From Sphingobacteriales bacterium (GTDB taxonomy: Bacteria > Bacteroidota > Bacteroidia > Sphingobacteriales > Sphingobacteriaceae): DNA of 64,000 bases. This document shows positions 1 through 8,690 of the stretch, piece after piece (within the stretch, counting starts at the first letter, position 1; every line of letters starts with the position of its first letter). The stretch lies in NCBI GenBank assembly GCA_004293485.1, contig RDYW01000031.1:81184-145183 (forward strand), written 5' to 3'. The notes below the pieces were generated by a model that did no database searches, had not been told where the DNA came from, and worked only from the letters and a program-made list of their open reading frames with translations. Made by a program: the position numbers and the translations under genes.

Positions 1-2
1 GC

Positions 3-494
3 GATATATTAAAACATTGTTTGCAAATTAATGCCGATAAATATACCCCCGTTGATAGCACCTTAATCCCTACAGGGAAATTAGAAAATGTAAAAAATAC
101 CCCATTTGATTTTTTAAATCTTACCGAAATAGGTGCCCACATTAAAGCCCCAAACCAACAACTTATATACGGTAATGGTTACGACCATAACTATATACTT
201 GGCCTAAAAAAACAATGGGGTTTAAACTACGCCTCAACTGCCAAAGGCGAAAAAAGCGGCATAGTGATGGATGTATATACCACCGAACCAGGCTTACAAT
301 TTTATAGCGGCAACTATATGGCTAGCCAAAATACACTTTCTAATGGTTCAAAAGACGCCCACCAAACTGCTTTTTGTTTAGAAACCCAGCACTTTCCTAA
401 TTCGCCCAACCAAGTTAGTTTTCCTAGTACTGTATTAAACCCAGGCGAGGTGTATAAAAGTATGTCGTTGTATAAATTTAGTGTAAAACCCTAA
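3..494 (+). CDS. galM: Aldose 1-epimerase (mutarotase), C-terminal part
   Basis: This is the 3' part of a gene that begins before the window; the frame is open from the first bases. GalM interconverts the alpha and beta anomers of aldoses such as glucose and galactose. The visible 163 residues carry the family's ADxYTPVD...IPTG segment, the GYDHNY(I/V)L motif, and near the C-terminus LETQHFPNSPN, in which the Glu corresponds to the catalytic base of the family. The active-site histidines would lie upstream and are not visible. It ends 21 bases before the dipeptide epimerase gene on the same strand, so the two may be co-transcribed. The identification is firm, but whether the whole gene is intact cannot be judged. 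Confidence 0.9.
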   Translation, partial: DILKHCLQINADKYTPVDSTLIPTGKLENVKNTPFDFLNLTEIGAHIKAPNQQLIYGNGYDHNYILGLKKQWGLNYASTAKGEKSGIVMDVYTTEPGLQFYSGNYMASQNTLSNGSKDAHQTAFCLETQHFPNSPNQVSFPSTVLNPGEVYKSMSLYKFSVKP

Positions 495-515
495 ACTGCC
501 CGAAGCAATAAAAAT

Positions 516-1532
516 ATGCAAATATCCTACCGCCCTTACCAGCTTAAACTAAAACACCCCTTTACTATTTCGGGTTTTAGCCGTACCGCCACGCCTTTAC
601 TTTTGCTCGAAATTAAATACCAAAACTACACTGGTTATGGCGAAGCTTCTATGGTGCCTTACTTGGGCGAAACTATCGAAACGGCCACCGCATTTTTAAA
701 TAAAATAGATTTAAATAGTTTTAATTTTCCTTTTAAAATGGATGAATTAATGGCCTATTTGGATGATATAGCACCCGGCCTACCTGCCATAAAAGCCGCC
801 ATTGATATTGCACTACACGATTTAAGTGGCAAAATATTGGATATACCCTGCTATAAAATTTACGGTGCACACCTAGCACAAATGCCCCTAACAAGTTATA
901 CTTTAGGTATTGATGAACCTGCCGTAATGCTACAAAAAGCCAACGAAGCCATAGCTTTAGGATTTAAAATATTAAAAATAAAACTGGGTAGTAACAACGA
1001 TAAATTACTGATAAACACCGTACGCCAAGTTACTAATTTACCACTTTACGTAGATGCAAACCAAGGCTGGCAAAGTAAACACGAAGGGCTAGAAATGGTA
1101 AACTGGCTGGCTAGCAAAGGCGTAGTATTGGTTGAACAACCTATGCTAAAAACCAATACTGAAGGAAACCGATACATTACCCAACACAGCCCCATACCCA
1201 TTATTGCCGATGAAGCTGTACAACGCTTAGCCGATGTGGCCAAAGCTGCAGGCAGTTACCACGGTATAAATATTAAACTAATGAAAGCTGGCGGCATGTA
1301 CGAAGCCCATTTAATGCTACAAAAAGCCCGACAGTTAGGGCTAAAAGTAATGATAGGTTGTATGAGCGAAACCAGCATAGCCACCCTTGCCGCCGCAGCT
1401 TTGGCTCCTTTATGCGATTTTGTAGATTTAGACGGCCCATTTTTAACCACCAATAACCCCTACAAAACCCCATTTTTTTTACACGGTAAATATATTTTAA
1501 ATAACAATGCAGGCTTAGGGCTTATTATGTAA
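516..1532 (+). CDS. Dipeptide (L-Ala-D/L-Glu) epimerase, enolase superfamily
   Basis: A 338-residue member of the mandelate racemase/muconate-lactonizing branch of the enolase superfamily. Seen in the sequence: the KIKLG motif near residues 154-158 (second Lys is the usual acid/base), the metal ligands in VDANQGW, VEQP and IADEA, and the opposing Lys in IKLMKAGG. This arrangement fits L-Ala-D/L-Glu epimerases, which act on muropeptide-derived dipeptides during cell-wall recycling; other dipeptide specificities are common in Bacteroidota, so the substrate is inferred. The length is normal. It starts at ATG shortly after galM and is followed by a decayed DUF3800 fragment. Confidence 0.85.
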   Translation: MQISYRPYQLKLKHPFTISGFSRTATPLLLLEIKYQNYTGYGEASMVPYLGETIETATAFLNKIDLNSFNFPFKMDELMAYLDDIAPGLPAIKAAIDIALHDLSGKILDIPCYKIYGAHLAQMPLTSYTLGIDEPAVMLQKANEAIALGFKILKIKLGSNNDKLLINTVRQVTNLPLYVDANQGWQSKHEGLEMVNWLASKGVVLVEQPMLKTNTEGNRYITQHSPIPIIADEAVQRLADVAKAAGSYHGINIKLMKAGGMYEAHLMLQKARQLGLKVMIGCMSETSIATLAAAALAPLCDFVDLDGPFLTTNNPYKTPFFLHGKYILNNNAGLGLIM

Positions 1533-1614
1533 TGTTACACAAAAATGTAGGGTTAATATACATTTATACAAAGTTGTGATATTGGCTGAATACTTTCAAC
1601 TAATATCAGCCTGA

Positions 1615-1839
1615 GGTACAGGTTATATTAGTGCCGAAAGAATGAGTAAATACCACTTATCAATTAGTTTTAAAACCTCAAAAGAAAACATTAATGGTTT
1701 ACAATTGGCCGATTTGCTTGCTTACCCAATTGCTCGGCACATTTTAGAACCAAAAAGGATAAACCCAGCTTATGCTATTTTTAAAGCTAAATTTTACACC
1801 GTTGCAGGTAAACGGTACGGGCTTAAAATTTTCCCTTAA
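1615..1839 (+). pseudogene. DUF3800 family protein, C-terminal remnant
   Basis: The frame after an in-frame TGA (1612-1614) reads into a segment with GLQLADLLAYPIARHIL, followed by a final YGLKIFP, which is how DUF3800 proteins end. The N-terminal part of the family, with its acidic DDE/RNase H-like residues, is absent, and the region just upstream holds no matching frame. I read it as a deletion remnant; an ATG at 1642 could give a 65-residue peptide, but this is unlikely to be functional. DUF3800 genes often travel with mobile or defence islands, so this may be a scar of past insertion between two housekeeping genes. Confidence 0.6.
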
Positions 1840-1845
1840 AAAACA

Positions 1846-1865
1846 AAGCCAGTATTACCTGGCTT
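1846..1865 (+). terminator. Small hairpin after the DUF3800 remnant
   Basis: AAGCCAG, a 6-base loop, then CTGGCTT form a 7-bp stem just after the remnant's stop codon. No long T run follows, so it is a weak terminator candidate, possibly the original terminator of the lost gene. Confidence 0.35.
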
Positions 1866-2060
1866 CATTCAGTTTGGGTGCTCACTTGTATAATATTATT
1901 TTGTATTTCGAGTATGGCTTTAAACCAATTTATCCTTATTTTTAACGATAACTAAAATACAAACTTTTTTACTTACACATTTAATAAGGCAGCGTTCTTG
2001 CCCCTTAAAACCTTTAAAAAAGCAAATAAAAAATACCTTTAAATTACCACTATGTAACTT

Positions 2061-2537
2061 TTAAAACGTAAACCTAATGCCTAAGCCAATATCGCCACTG
2101 TAAAAACCCGAGTTGGGGGAAATTTGAAATGTAGGTATCCAATCTAACGATAGGTTAATTGGAGCGTCTTTAAATTTATAATCTAAGCCCAAAACACCAT
2201 TTAAACCCAAATATACATCACCTTTAAATCCTTTGGCTTTGGCCGAGCCAATAGAACCACCACCACCATAATACCAAGTTAAACCTGCTGCACCCTTTAT
2301 AGGATTATAAACTTCGTACAAGGCAGTTAAGTTGGCGTACGAAAAGTTATCGTTACTTCTAAAGTTACCGATTAGTTCAAGCATGGCATTATTTTTTAAG
2401 CCTGTTTTAAACGAAACACCGTTGGCGTTGCCAAATCGTCCGCCAATAGCATTTTTGTAATTTTGTGCATTTGCATGGCTAATAGTTAGGGTTAATAGTG
2501 CCGAAACTACAAAGAGTGTAAAAGTTAATTTTTTCAT
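2061..2537 (-). CDS. Small outer-membrane beta-barrel protein
   Basis: A 158-residue protein beginning with a clear signal peptide (MKKLTFTLFVVSALL... cleaved after ANA). The mature part is made of alternating hydrophobic and polar stretches rich in Gly, Tyr and Asn and ends in GIRFTF with a terminal Phe, the usual C-terminal signature of outer-membrane barrels. The size suits an 8-stranded barrel. I do not recognise a specific function; similar short barrel proteins are common in Bacteroidota. It is monocistronic, convergent with the upstream genes, and has a promoter -7 element 23 bases before the start. Confidence 0.75.
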   Translation of the reverse strand: MKKLTFTLFVVSALLTLTISHANAQNYKNAIGGRFGNANGVSFKTGLKNNAMLELIGNFRSNDNFSYANLTALYEVYNPIKGAAGLTWYYGGGGSIGSAKAKGFKGDVYLGLNGVLGLDYKFKDAPINLSLDWIPTFQISPNSGFYSGDIGLGIRFTF

Positions 2538-2559
2538 AATACATTATATTTAGTACACA

Positions 2560-2567
2560 CAAATGTA
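2560..2567 (-). promoter_or_regulatory. Bacteroidota-type -7 element (TACATTTG)
   Basis: Read on the minus strand this is TACATTTG, an exact match to the phylum's TAnnTTTG -7 motif, 23 bases upstream of the start of the outer-membrane protein gene. No clear TTTG lies at the expected -33 spacing, so it is a half-supported promoter. Confidence 0.45.
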
Positions 2568-2825
2568 AAAACATTGTTGTAAAGAATATATTTTTTAAAC
2601 TACATTGGTTTTGTTAATTATATACCTTTACCACTCAAATGTAATTCACTAGCCAAGCTAAGTATAATTAAATTACAATGCCTACCAGTTAATATTTACA
2701 TTTGTGTTTACAAAATAATAGCTAACAACAAACTAAATATCTTATATAAAATTTATTTATACTAATATTTGAACCATATTTTTACAATATAAAATTAGCA
2801 TCAAACATCACACAAAAACCAACTA

Positions 2826-3608
2826 GTGAATATATTAGATAAAATAGTAGCCCGTAAAGCACAAGAAGTAGCCCAAGCTAAAGCAAAAACAAGCGTACAA
2901 ACATTAGAAAAACAAAAATATTTTAGCCGCGAAACCTACGCATTAAAAGCTTTTTTACTTGATGCTACTAAAACAGGTATTATTGCCGAGTATAAGCGAA
3001 AATCTCCCTCCAAGGGGATAATAAACAATTTTTCGACTGTTGAGGAAGTAACCACAGGCTATGCCAAAGCTGGCGCATCGGCTTTATCGGTTTTAACCGA
3101 TATTGATTTTTTTATGGGTAACCCCGATGATGTGCTATCTGCTAGGGCTGTAAATAATATACCTATATTAAGGAAAGAGTTTATTATTGATGAATACCAA
3201 ATTATTGAAGCCAAGGCTTTAGGTGCCGATATTATTTTATTAATAGCCGCCATATTAACGCCACAGCAAATTACGCAATTCGCTAAACTAGCCCAAAGTT
3301 TAGGCCTAAGCACCTTGTTAGAGGTACACGACCGTGTAGAGCTTGAGCGAAATTGTAACCCATACCTTGATGTAATAGGCGTTAACAACCGTAATCTTAA
3401 AGATTTTTCGGTAAGTGTAAATACCAGCCTAAAGCTTGCGCCACATATTCCCAAAGAGTTTTTAAAAATATCAGAAAGTGCCATTAGCGATTTCGAAACT
3501 ATTAATTTACTTAAAAAGGCTGGATTTAATGGGTTTTTAATTGGCGAAAACTTTATGAAAACCCAAAACCCTGGTAAAGCAATGCAAGATTTTGTAGCTT
3601 CGTTTTAG
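2826..3608 (+). CDS. trpC: Indole-3-glycerol-phosphate synthase
   Basis: A 260-residue (beta/alpha)8 enzyme of tryptophan biosynthesis that closes the ring of carboxyphenylaminodeoxyribulose phosphate to give indole-3-glycerol phosphate. Diagnostic motifs are all present: EYKRKSPSKG (catalytic Lys), LRKEFIID, LLEVHD, GVNNRNLK, SESAIS and the phosphate-binding GFLIGENFM. The start is GTG at 2826, supported by the family's N-terminal LDKIVARK. No other trp gene is present in the window, so it is an orphan of the usual trp operon. A TACATTTG element at 2697-2704 could be the -7 of its promoter, leaving a leader of about 115 bases; no Trp-rich leader peptide was found there. Confidence 0.95.
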   Translation: MNILDKIVARKAQEVAQAKAKTSVQTLEKQKYFSRETYALKAFLLDATKTGIIAEYKRKSPSKGIINNFSTVEEVTTGYAKAGASALSVLTDIDFFMGNPDDVLSARAVNNIPILRKEFIIDEYQIIEAKALGADIILLIAAILTPQQITQFAKLAQSLGLSTLLEVHDRVELERNCNPYLDVIGVNNRNLKDFSVSVNTSLKLAPHIPKEFLKISESAISDFETINLLKKAGFNGFLIGENFMKTQNPGKAMQDFVASF

Positions 3609-3664
3609 GCCTTTTTGCAACCATTAATTTTACTTTACTATAAATTATATCGGCAAAGCCCTAT

Positions 3665-3694
3665 TTTGAATAAGTATAAATAAATACTATTTTG
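3665..3694 (+). promoter_or_regulatory. Probable feoAB promoter
   Basis: TTTG at 3665-3668 is followed after 19 bases by TATTTTG (3688-3694), close to the phylum pattern of TTTG-N19-TAnnTTTG but one base short. It ends 16 bases before the feoA start. No Fur box could be recognised by eye. Confidence 0.45.
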
Positions 3695-3710
3695 CGTTTT
3701 TAATTAATAC

Positions 3711-3926
3711 ATGAAACTATCGCAGTTAAAAATAGGCCAAACAGGTATTATCAAAGAATTTACCGATTTGGCCATGTCGGTAAAGTTAATGGAAATGGGC
3801 TGTTTGCCAGGCGAACAAATTAAACTTAACCGTGTAGCCCCTTTGGGTTGCCCTATAGCCGTTTCGGTGGCGGGCTATCAATTAAGCTTGCGCAAAAGAG
3901 AAGCTGCTACCATCGAATTATTTTAG
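3711..3926 (+). CDS. feoA: Ferrous iron transport protein A
   Basis: A 71-residue SH3-like FeoA protein: it opens with a hydrophobic strand and the segment G-I-I-K-E-F, has the conserved LMEMGCLPG turn, and ends in LSLRKREAATIEL as the family does. FeoA is a small cytoplasmic partner that associates with FeoB and is needed for Fe(II) uptake. It lies 40 bases upstream of feoB on the same strand, forming the standard feoAB pair; no feoC is present. Confidence 0.93.
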   Translation: MKLSQLKIGQTGIIKEFTDLAMSVKLMEMGCLPGEQIKLNRVAPLGCPIAVSVAGYQLSLRKREAATIELF

Positions 3927-3966
3927 CCATTGCTTACTTACATTGCCTTAAAGCCATAAAATTACT

Positions 3967-6078
3967 ATGAAAAGCAACCTTAAAGTAGCATTGTTAGGAA
4001 ACCCAAATACAGGGAAATCTACGTTGTTTAATTTGCTTACGGGGCTTAACCAAAAAATAGGAAATTTTGCTGGAGTTACGGTTGATAAAAAATCGGGTTT
4101 TTGTAAATTGCCCGATGGCCAAACAGCCGAAATTATAGATTTGCCAGGTACTTATAGCCTTTACCCCAAAAGTGCCGATGAAGGAATTGTTTTAGAAATA
4201 CTTACTTATAAAGATAATCCATCGTTCCCCGATTTAATTATCGTAGTGCTTGATGCTACCAACTTAAAACGTAATCTGTTGTTATACACCCAAATTGCCG
4301 ATTTACAAATCCCCGTAATTATTGCCCTAAACATGATTGATTTGGCCGATAAAAGTAGTATCAAAATTGATATTAACGTACTAGCCAAACGCTTAAACGT
4401 ACCCATTGTAGCACTCGCCGCCCGAAAAAATATAGGCATTACCGAAATAAAAAAAGCAATACTTCACCGTTCAACTATTGCGCTTCAAAATCCTACAATT
4501 GCGGTAGAAAGCATTGCACCCGAACTAATTGCCAAAATCGGCCTTGAGCTAAAAATTAAAAACCCTTACATAGCCTTACATACCGTACATCAACACCATA
4601 ACTTAAAACACCTTAATAAAAGCCAACATTTACTTATCGAAGACGTAAAAAAACAATATCATTTTCACGCTCAAAAAGCGCAAGCTGCCGAAACTATTGC
4701 CAGGTATAATTATATAAACGATGTGTTGGCCGATACCGTAAAATATCCCGCCATAGCGTTAGAAGAAAATATAAGCAATAAAATAGACCACTTGCTTACC
4801 CACAAAGTATGGGGTTTGGTAATTTTTTTGGCTATTTTATCGGCCATTTTTCAATCTATTTTTTCGTGGGCAAGTTACCCAATGCAACTAATAGAAAATG
4901 CTTTTGTGGGCTTAGAAAGTATCAGCCACAGCTACTTACCTAAAGGGGCATTAACCAATTTACTGGTCGATGGGGTTTTGGCAGGCCTAAGTGGTGTATT
5001 TGTTTTTATCCCACAAATAGCCCTATTGTTTGCCTTTATTGCAGTTTTGGAGGATACAGGTTATATGGCCAGAGTTACATTTATGATGGATAAGCTGATG
5101 CGAAAGGTAGGGCTAAACGGAAAATCGGTAGTGCCACTTATTGGTGGCTTGGCTTGTGCCGTACCTTCAATAATGAGTACCCGCACCATCGAAAACTGGA
5201 AAAATCGTATCATCACCATTATGGTAACGCCACTTGTAAGTTGTAGTGCTAGGCTGCCTATTTATACTTTATTAATAGCCTTGGTGGTACCCAATAAATA
5301 TGTATTAGGCATTATAAACCTGCAGGGCTTAGTATTAATGGCCATGTATGTTTTAAGTATGCTAATGGCTATTGTAGTGGCTTGGGTTATGAAAAAAATT
5401 ATCAGAAGCCGCGAGCAGGGTTATTTTATTATGGAATTGCCAGTGTACCGTATGCCTCGTTGGCACAATGTGGGCATTACTATGTACGAAAGTGTAAAAA
5501 GTTTTGTTACTCAAGCGGGCAAGGTTATAATTGCTATTGCTATAATATTGTGGGTGTTGGCATCGTATGGGCCGGGTAACACTTTTAATACTATTGATAA
5601 TAAATACCATAGCCTAGCATTTAAAAATATAGGTGTTGATGAAATAAATAAACAAAAAGCCGCTGAAAAACTTGAGCACTCGTATGCAGGTGTATTGGGT
5701 AAAAGCATCGAACCGGCTATTAAACCTTTGGGTTTTGATTGGAAAATTGGCATTGCTTTAATTACTTCGTTTGCTGCCCGTGAGGTTTTTGTAGGTACTA
5801 TGGCTACCCTTTATTCGGTAGATGGTGATGATACCAAAACCGAACCTGTACGCCATAAAATGGCACAAGCCCGCAATGCCCAAACGGGCCAATTGGTATT
5901 TACTACGGCTACGGCATTTTCGTTAATGATATTTTACGCCTTTGCTATGCAATGTATGAGCACAATGGCGGTAGTGTACCGCGAAACTAAAAATATAAAA
6001 TGGCCTATTATACAATTTGTGTACATGTTATTATTGGCTTATGGATGTAGTTTTTTGGTGTACCAAGTTTTGAAGTAA
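3967..6078 (+). CDS. feoB: Ferrous iron transporter B (GTPase-permease)
   Basis: A 703-residue FeoB, the inner-membrane Fe(II) transporter. The N-terminal G domain shows G1 GNPNTGKS (residues 11-18), G3 DLPG (58-61) and G4 NMID (122-125). A helical spacer of about 100 residues leads to the membrane domain with paired Gate regions, including GFVFIPQIALLF-like, CAVPSIMSTRTI (with the conserved Cys) and, in the second half, SFAAREVFVGTMATLY. It ends in a final hydrophobic helix, so it is full length. It follows feoA closely. A decayed DUF1016 gene begins only 8 bases after the stop. Confidence 0.96.
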   Translation: MKSNLKVALLGNPNTGKSTLFNLLTGLNQKIGNFAGVTVDKKSGFCKLPDGQTAEIIDLPGTYSLYPKSADEGIVLEILTYKDNPSFPDLIIVVLDATNLKRNLLLYTQIADLQIPVIIALNMIDLADKSSIKIDINVLAKRLNVPIVALAARKNIGITEIKKAILHRSTIALQNPTIAVESIAPELIAKIGLELKIKNPYIALHTVHQHHNLKHLNKSQHLLIEDVKKQYHFHAQKAQAAETIARYNYINDVLADTVKYPAIALEENISNKIDHLLTHKVWGLVIFLAILSAIFQSIFSWASYPMQLIENAFVGLESISHSYLPKGALTNLLVDGVLAGLSGVFVFIPQIALLFAFIAVLEDTGYMARVTFMMDKLMRKVGLNGKSVVPLIGGLACAVPSIMSTRTIENWKNRIITIMVTPLVSCSARLPIYTLLIALVVPNKYVLGIINLQGLVLMAMYVLSMLMAIVVAWVMKKIIRSREQGYFIMELPVYRMPRWHNVGITMYESVKSFVTQAGKVIIAIAIILWVLASYGPGNTFNTIDNKYHSLAFKNIGVDEINKQKAAEKLEHSYAGVLGKSIEPAIKPLGFDWKIGIALITSFAAREVFVGTMATLYSVDGDDTKTEPVRHKMAQARNAQTGQLVFTTATAFSLMIFYAFAMQCMSTMAVVYRETKNIKWPIIQFVYMLLLAYGCSFLVYQVLK

Positions 6079-6086
6079 AATAATGA

Positions 6087-6346
6087 TATAAAGGGCAAAT
6101 GGAGCTGTACTTAAAATGGCTAGAAAATACGAAAAACAAGAAGACGAAAATAGTCCAATTGGTTTAATTCTTTGTGCCGAAAAAAGCCACGAACAAGTAG
6201 AATTGTTAGAAATGCACAAAGACGGAATTATGGTAGCCGAATATTATACAGATTTGCCGCCAAAAAAAGAATTGGAAAAAAAACTGCATGCTTTAATAAT
6301 TGAAGTAAAACATCGATTAAAAAACAGAAAACAATTAGTTATATGA
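6087..6346 (+). pseudogene. DUF1016 (PDDEXK nuclease, YhcG-like) C-terminal remnant, frameshifted
   Basis: From 6087 one frame reads YKGQMELYLKWLE, a characteristic stretch of the DUF1016/PDDEXK nuclease family; after a one-base slip inside an A-rich run near 6120 the frame starting at 6116 continues with KYEKQEDENSPIGLILCAEKS, then VELLEMHKDGIMVAEYYTDLPP, and ends normally. A TGA precedes 6087. The N-terminal half and most of the nuclease fold are missing. What remains is therefore a truncated and frameshifted copy; the ATG at 6116 merely opens a 76-residue leftover frame. Families of this type are linked to restriction or mobile islands. Confidence 0.75.
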
Positions 6347-6436
6347 CATTTAGGCTCGAGTGCTCACTTAATTATCTATATATTATTTTTAAACGTACTA
6401 TTCCCCTCCACTGCCAATAAATAATAGCCCTTACCA

Positions 6437-7060
6437 ATGCCCGACCATAATATAAACATATTAGAAAAATATATTCCCGAAGCTGCTGCACCATGTATAG
6501 CACAATGGATAAACGACTACAAATGCCAATTTAAGATATCGAGAAGCCGAAGCACAAAACTTGGCGATTATACCCCACCACAACAAGGAAAGGGGCATAA
6601 AATATCGGTAAACCATAACCTTAACAAATACGCATTTTTGGTTACTACCGTACACGAATTTGCCCATTTACATACCTGGAACCAGCACCAAAATAAAGTA
6701 CCACCCCACGGGGCCGAGTGGAAAGCCAATTTTAAAACCTTGATGCATCCATTTTTTGTATTAGATGTTTTTCCGCCCGATTTAAAAAAAGTAATTGTAC
6801 AATATTTACAAAACCCAGCTGCCTCAAGCTGTTCGGATATAAGCCTACTAAAAGCCCTAAACCAACACAATATAAACGAACAACCAGTTTTTACCGTAGA
6901 AAGTTTACCCTTAAATAGCCTGTTCGAGTTTAAGCCTGGTAAGGTATTTAAAAAAACAGAACGCGTAAGAAAACGCTATAAGTGTATTGAGGTTTCAACA
7001 AACTTGGTATATTTATTTAGCCCATTGGCCGAGGTTAAACCGCTGAAAACTAACGAATAG
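6437..7060 (+). CDS. SprT-like zinc metallopeptidase domain protein
   Basis: A 207-residue cytoplasmic protein with the SprT-like signature: an HEFAH zinc-binding motif near residues 74-78 and a third ligand candidate in PPHGAEWK about 18 residues later. The spacing matches the SprT/Spartan peptidase fold. The preceding segment about tied-off DYTPPQ and ISVNHNLNKY also fits the family's N-terminal strand-helix. Bacterial SprT-like proteins are poorly characterised; by analogy with Spartan they may act on DNA-bound proteins, but that is inference. The C-terminal 100 residues carry no recognisable domain. It stands alone on the plus strand. Confidence 0.8.
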   Translation: MPDHNINILEKYIPEAAAPCIAQWINDYKCQFKISRSRSTKLGDYTPPQQGKGHKISVNHNLNKYAFLVTTVHEFAHLHTWNQHQNKVPPHGAEWKANFKTLMHPFFVLDVFPPDLKKVIVQYLQNPAASSCSDISLLKALNQHNINEQPVFTVESLPLNSLFEFKPGKVFKKTERVRKRYKCIEVSTNLVYLFSPLAEVKPLKTNE

Positions 7061-7111
7061 TTTTTTTAATTTTTAATTTTGAATTAAAAATTTACTTTTA
7101 TATTAGCAACC

Positions 7112-7681
7112 GTGAAAAAGCTAACCGCAATTTTATTCCTAAGCCTATTTGTTTTTAACCTTTTGGGTTTAAAACTGGTTTACTTTGTGTTGCAACAAAA
7201 TGCCGATAGCCAATTTATGGTTTTGGTAGATAACAAGCAATTTGATAGCCGAGATTTAATCGAAATAACAATACCCAACCCCATACCTTACACCAAGGCT
7301 TCGGCTAATTTTGATAGGGTTGATGGCGAGATAAATTATAAAAACAAAGTTTACAAATACGTTTACCGCAAAATATCCGAAAACTATATTCGCATTTTAT
7401 GCCTGCCCGATGCTAAAAAAACAGGGCTTAAGCAAGCGCAACAAAAATTTGAACGCAACGCCAACAATGCTGGGCAAGCAACAAAATCAAACAAACAAAG
7501 CAATAGCACAGTAAAAGTAAACCTAAGCGATTTTGATTATACACAATGCCTATTTTTGTTTAAAAACAGCGAAATTAATATCCACAAAAACCTATTTCCC
7601 GATAATTTTAAATTAAAAACACAAGCACAAAAAGTAGCTTTGCTACCGCCCGAAAATATAGTAGCAAACCCTATTGTATAA
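7112..7681 (+). CDS. Hypothetical exported or membrane-anchored protein
   Basis: A 189-residue protein starting at GTG 7112 with a hydrophobic N-terminal segment (residues 4-28) that could be a signal anchor. The body contains a strand-rich part about DRVDGEINYKNKVYKYVYRKI, a Lys/Asn/Gln-rich low-complexity stretch (about residues 110-135), and a C-terminal basic tail. I recognise no domain. Proteins of similar layout often precede outer-membrane receptor or transporter genes in Bacteroidota, and the next gene here is an outer-membrane protein, so a common transcript (69-base gap) is possible. No function is assigned. Confidence 0.6.
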   Translation: MKKLTAILFLSLFVFNLLGLKLVYFVLQQNADSQFMVLVDNKQFDSRDLIEITIPNPIPYTKASANFDRVDGEINYKNKVYKYVYRKISENYIRILCLPDAKKTGLKQAQQKFERNANNAGQATKSNKQSNSTVKVNLSDFDYTQCLFLFKNSEINIHKNLFPDNFKLKTQAQKVALLPPENIVANPIV

Positions 7682-7750
7682 TATATTTTTTGTGTAACAC
7701 AAAGCAGGTAAAGCCTTGGCTTATACGCTGTTTTTAAATCTTAAATTTTA

Positions 7751-8686
7751 ATGAAATTTCTTAAAAAAAATAATGGCAAGCATTTGCTAATGCTTGCTAT
7801 ATGCGGCTTTACCATCATCGCCGCCAAGGCACAAACCGAAACCGATGCCTTAATGATGAAGCAAAATGAACTGTGTATAGCAGGTGTTTACGCCCACAAC
7901 AGCTGGTCCAATTACTGGGAAGGTACGCTAAAACGTAACAATGCAAATATAGGTAGCGTAACCTCTAACGAGTACCATTTAATGGGAAACTACGGTATAA
8001 AAAACAACTTAAACGTGATGTTTAATGTACCTTATATTACCACCAAAGCCAGTGCAGGTACGCTAAGTGGCTTGCATGGTTTCCAAGATATTAGCTTTGC
8101 TATAAAATGGAAACCGCTATCAAAAAAAATGGGTGCGGGTAATTTGGGCGTGTTTTTGGGTACAGGTTTTAGTACCCCTTTAAGCAATTATGTGGCCGAT
8201 TTTCAGCCCCTATCTATTGGTATGGGCAGTACCAATTTTAATGGTCGCCTTACGGTTGATTATTTAGTAAAACGATTTTTTGTAACCCTAAGCAGCGCAT
8301 ATATACGCCGTAGCAATATTAAAATTGATAGAACCACCTACTTTACCGATAGGCAAATACAATCAAACCAAGTGGCAATGCCCGATATGTTGCAATTTAA
8401 TTTTGGCACAGGTTACCGCTATGGCCGAACCATTGCCGAAATTTCGCTGGCTAATATGACCTCGCTAAACGGGTTTGATATGCGCCGAAACGATATGCCT
8501 TTTCCTAGCAACCGCATGAATGCCACTATGGTGGGAGGTAATATCAAATATAATTTAGCCAAACTACCAGCCCTTACTTTGCAAGGTGGTGCTAGCCATG
8601 TAGTAGCAGGCCGCAATTTTGGACAAAACACCAATATTAACGCTGGCTTGTTATACATTATCAATTTTAAAAAATCTAAAAACTAA
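7751..8686 (+). CDS. Outer-membrane beta-barrel protein (transporter/MetA-like family)
   Basis: A 311-residue protein with a signal peptide ending in AKA-QTE and a body of repeated amphipathic strands (for example NNLNVMFNVPYIT, GNLGVFLGTGFSTPL, MLQFNFGTGYRYG). The pattern resembles outer-membrane proteins annotated as transporters or phenol-degradation MetA-like barrels; the substrate is unknown. Four bases separate its stop from the ATG of the haloperoxidase lipoprotein gene, so the two are very probably one transcription unit and may act together at the outer membrane. Confidence 0.7.
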   Translation: MKFLKKNNGKHLLMLAICGFTIIAAKAQTETDALMMKQNELCIAGVYAHNSWSNYWEGTLKRNNANIGSVTSNEYHLMGNYGIKNNLNVMFNVPYITTKASAGTLSGLHGFQDISFAIKWKPLSKKMGAGNLGVFLGTGFSTPLSNYVADFQPLSIGMGSTNFNGRLTVDYLVKRFFVTLSSAYIRRSNIKIDRTTYFTDRQIQSNQVAMPDMLQFNFGTGYRYGRTIAEISLANMTSLNGFDMRRNDMPFPSNRMNATMVGGNIKYNLAKLPALTLQGGASHVVAGRNFGQNTNINAGLLYIINFKKSKN

Positions 8687-8690
8687 AACG

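Noticed and set aside
3059..3484. 141-residue open frame on the minus strand
   Set aside because: Antisense to trpC, without motifs.
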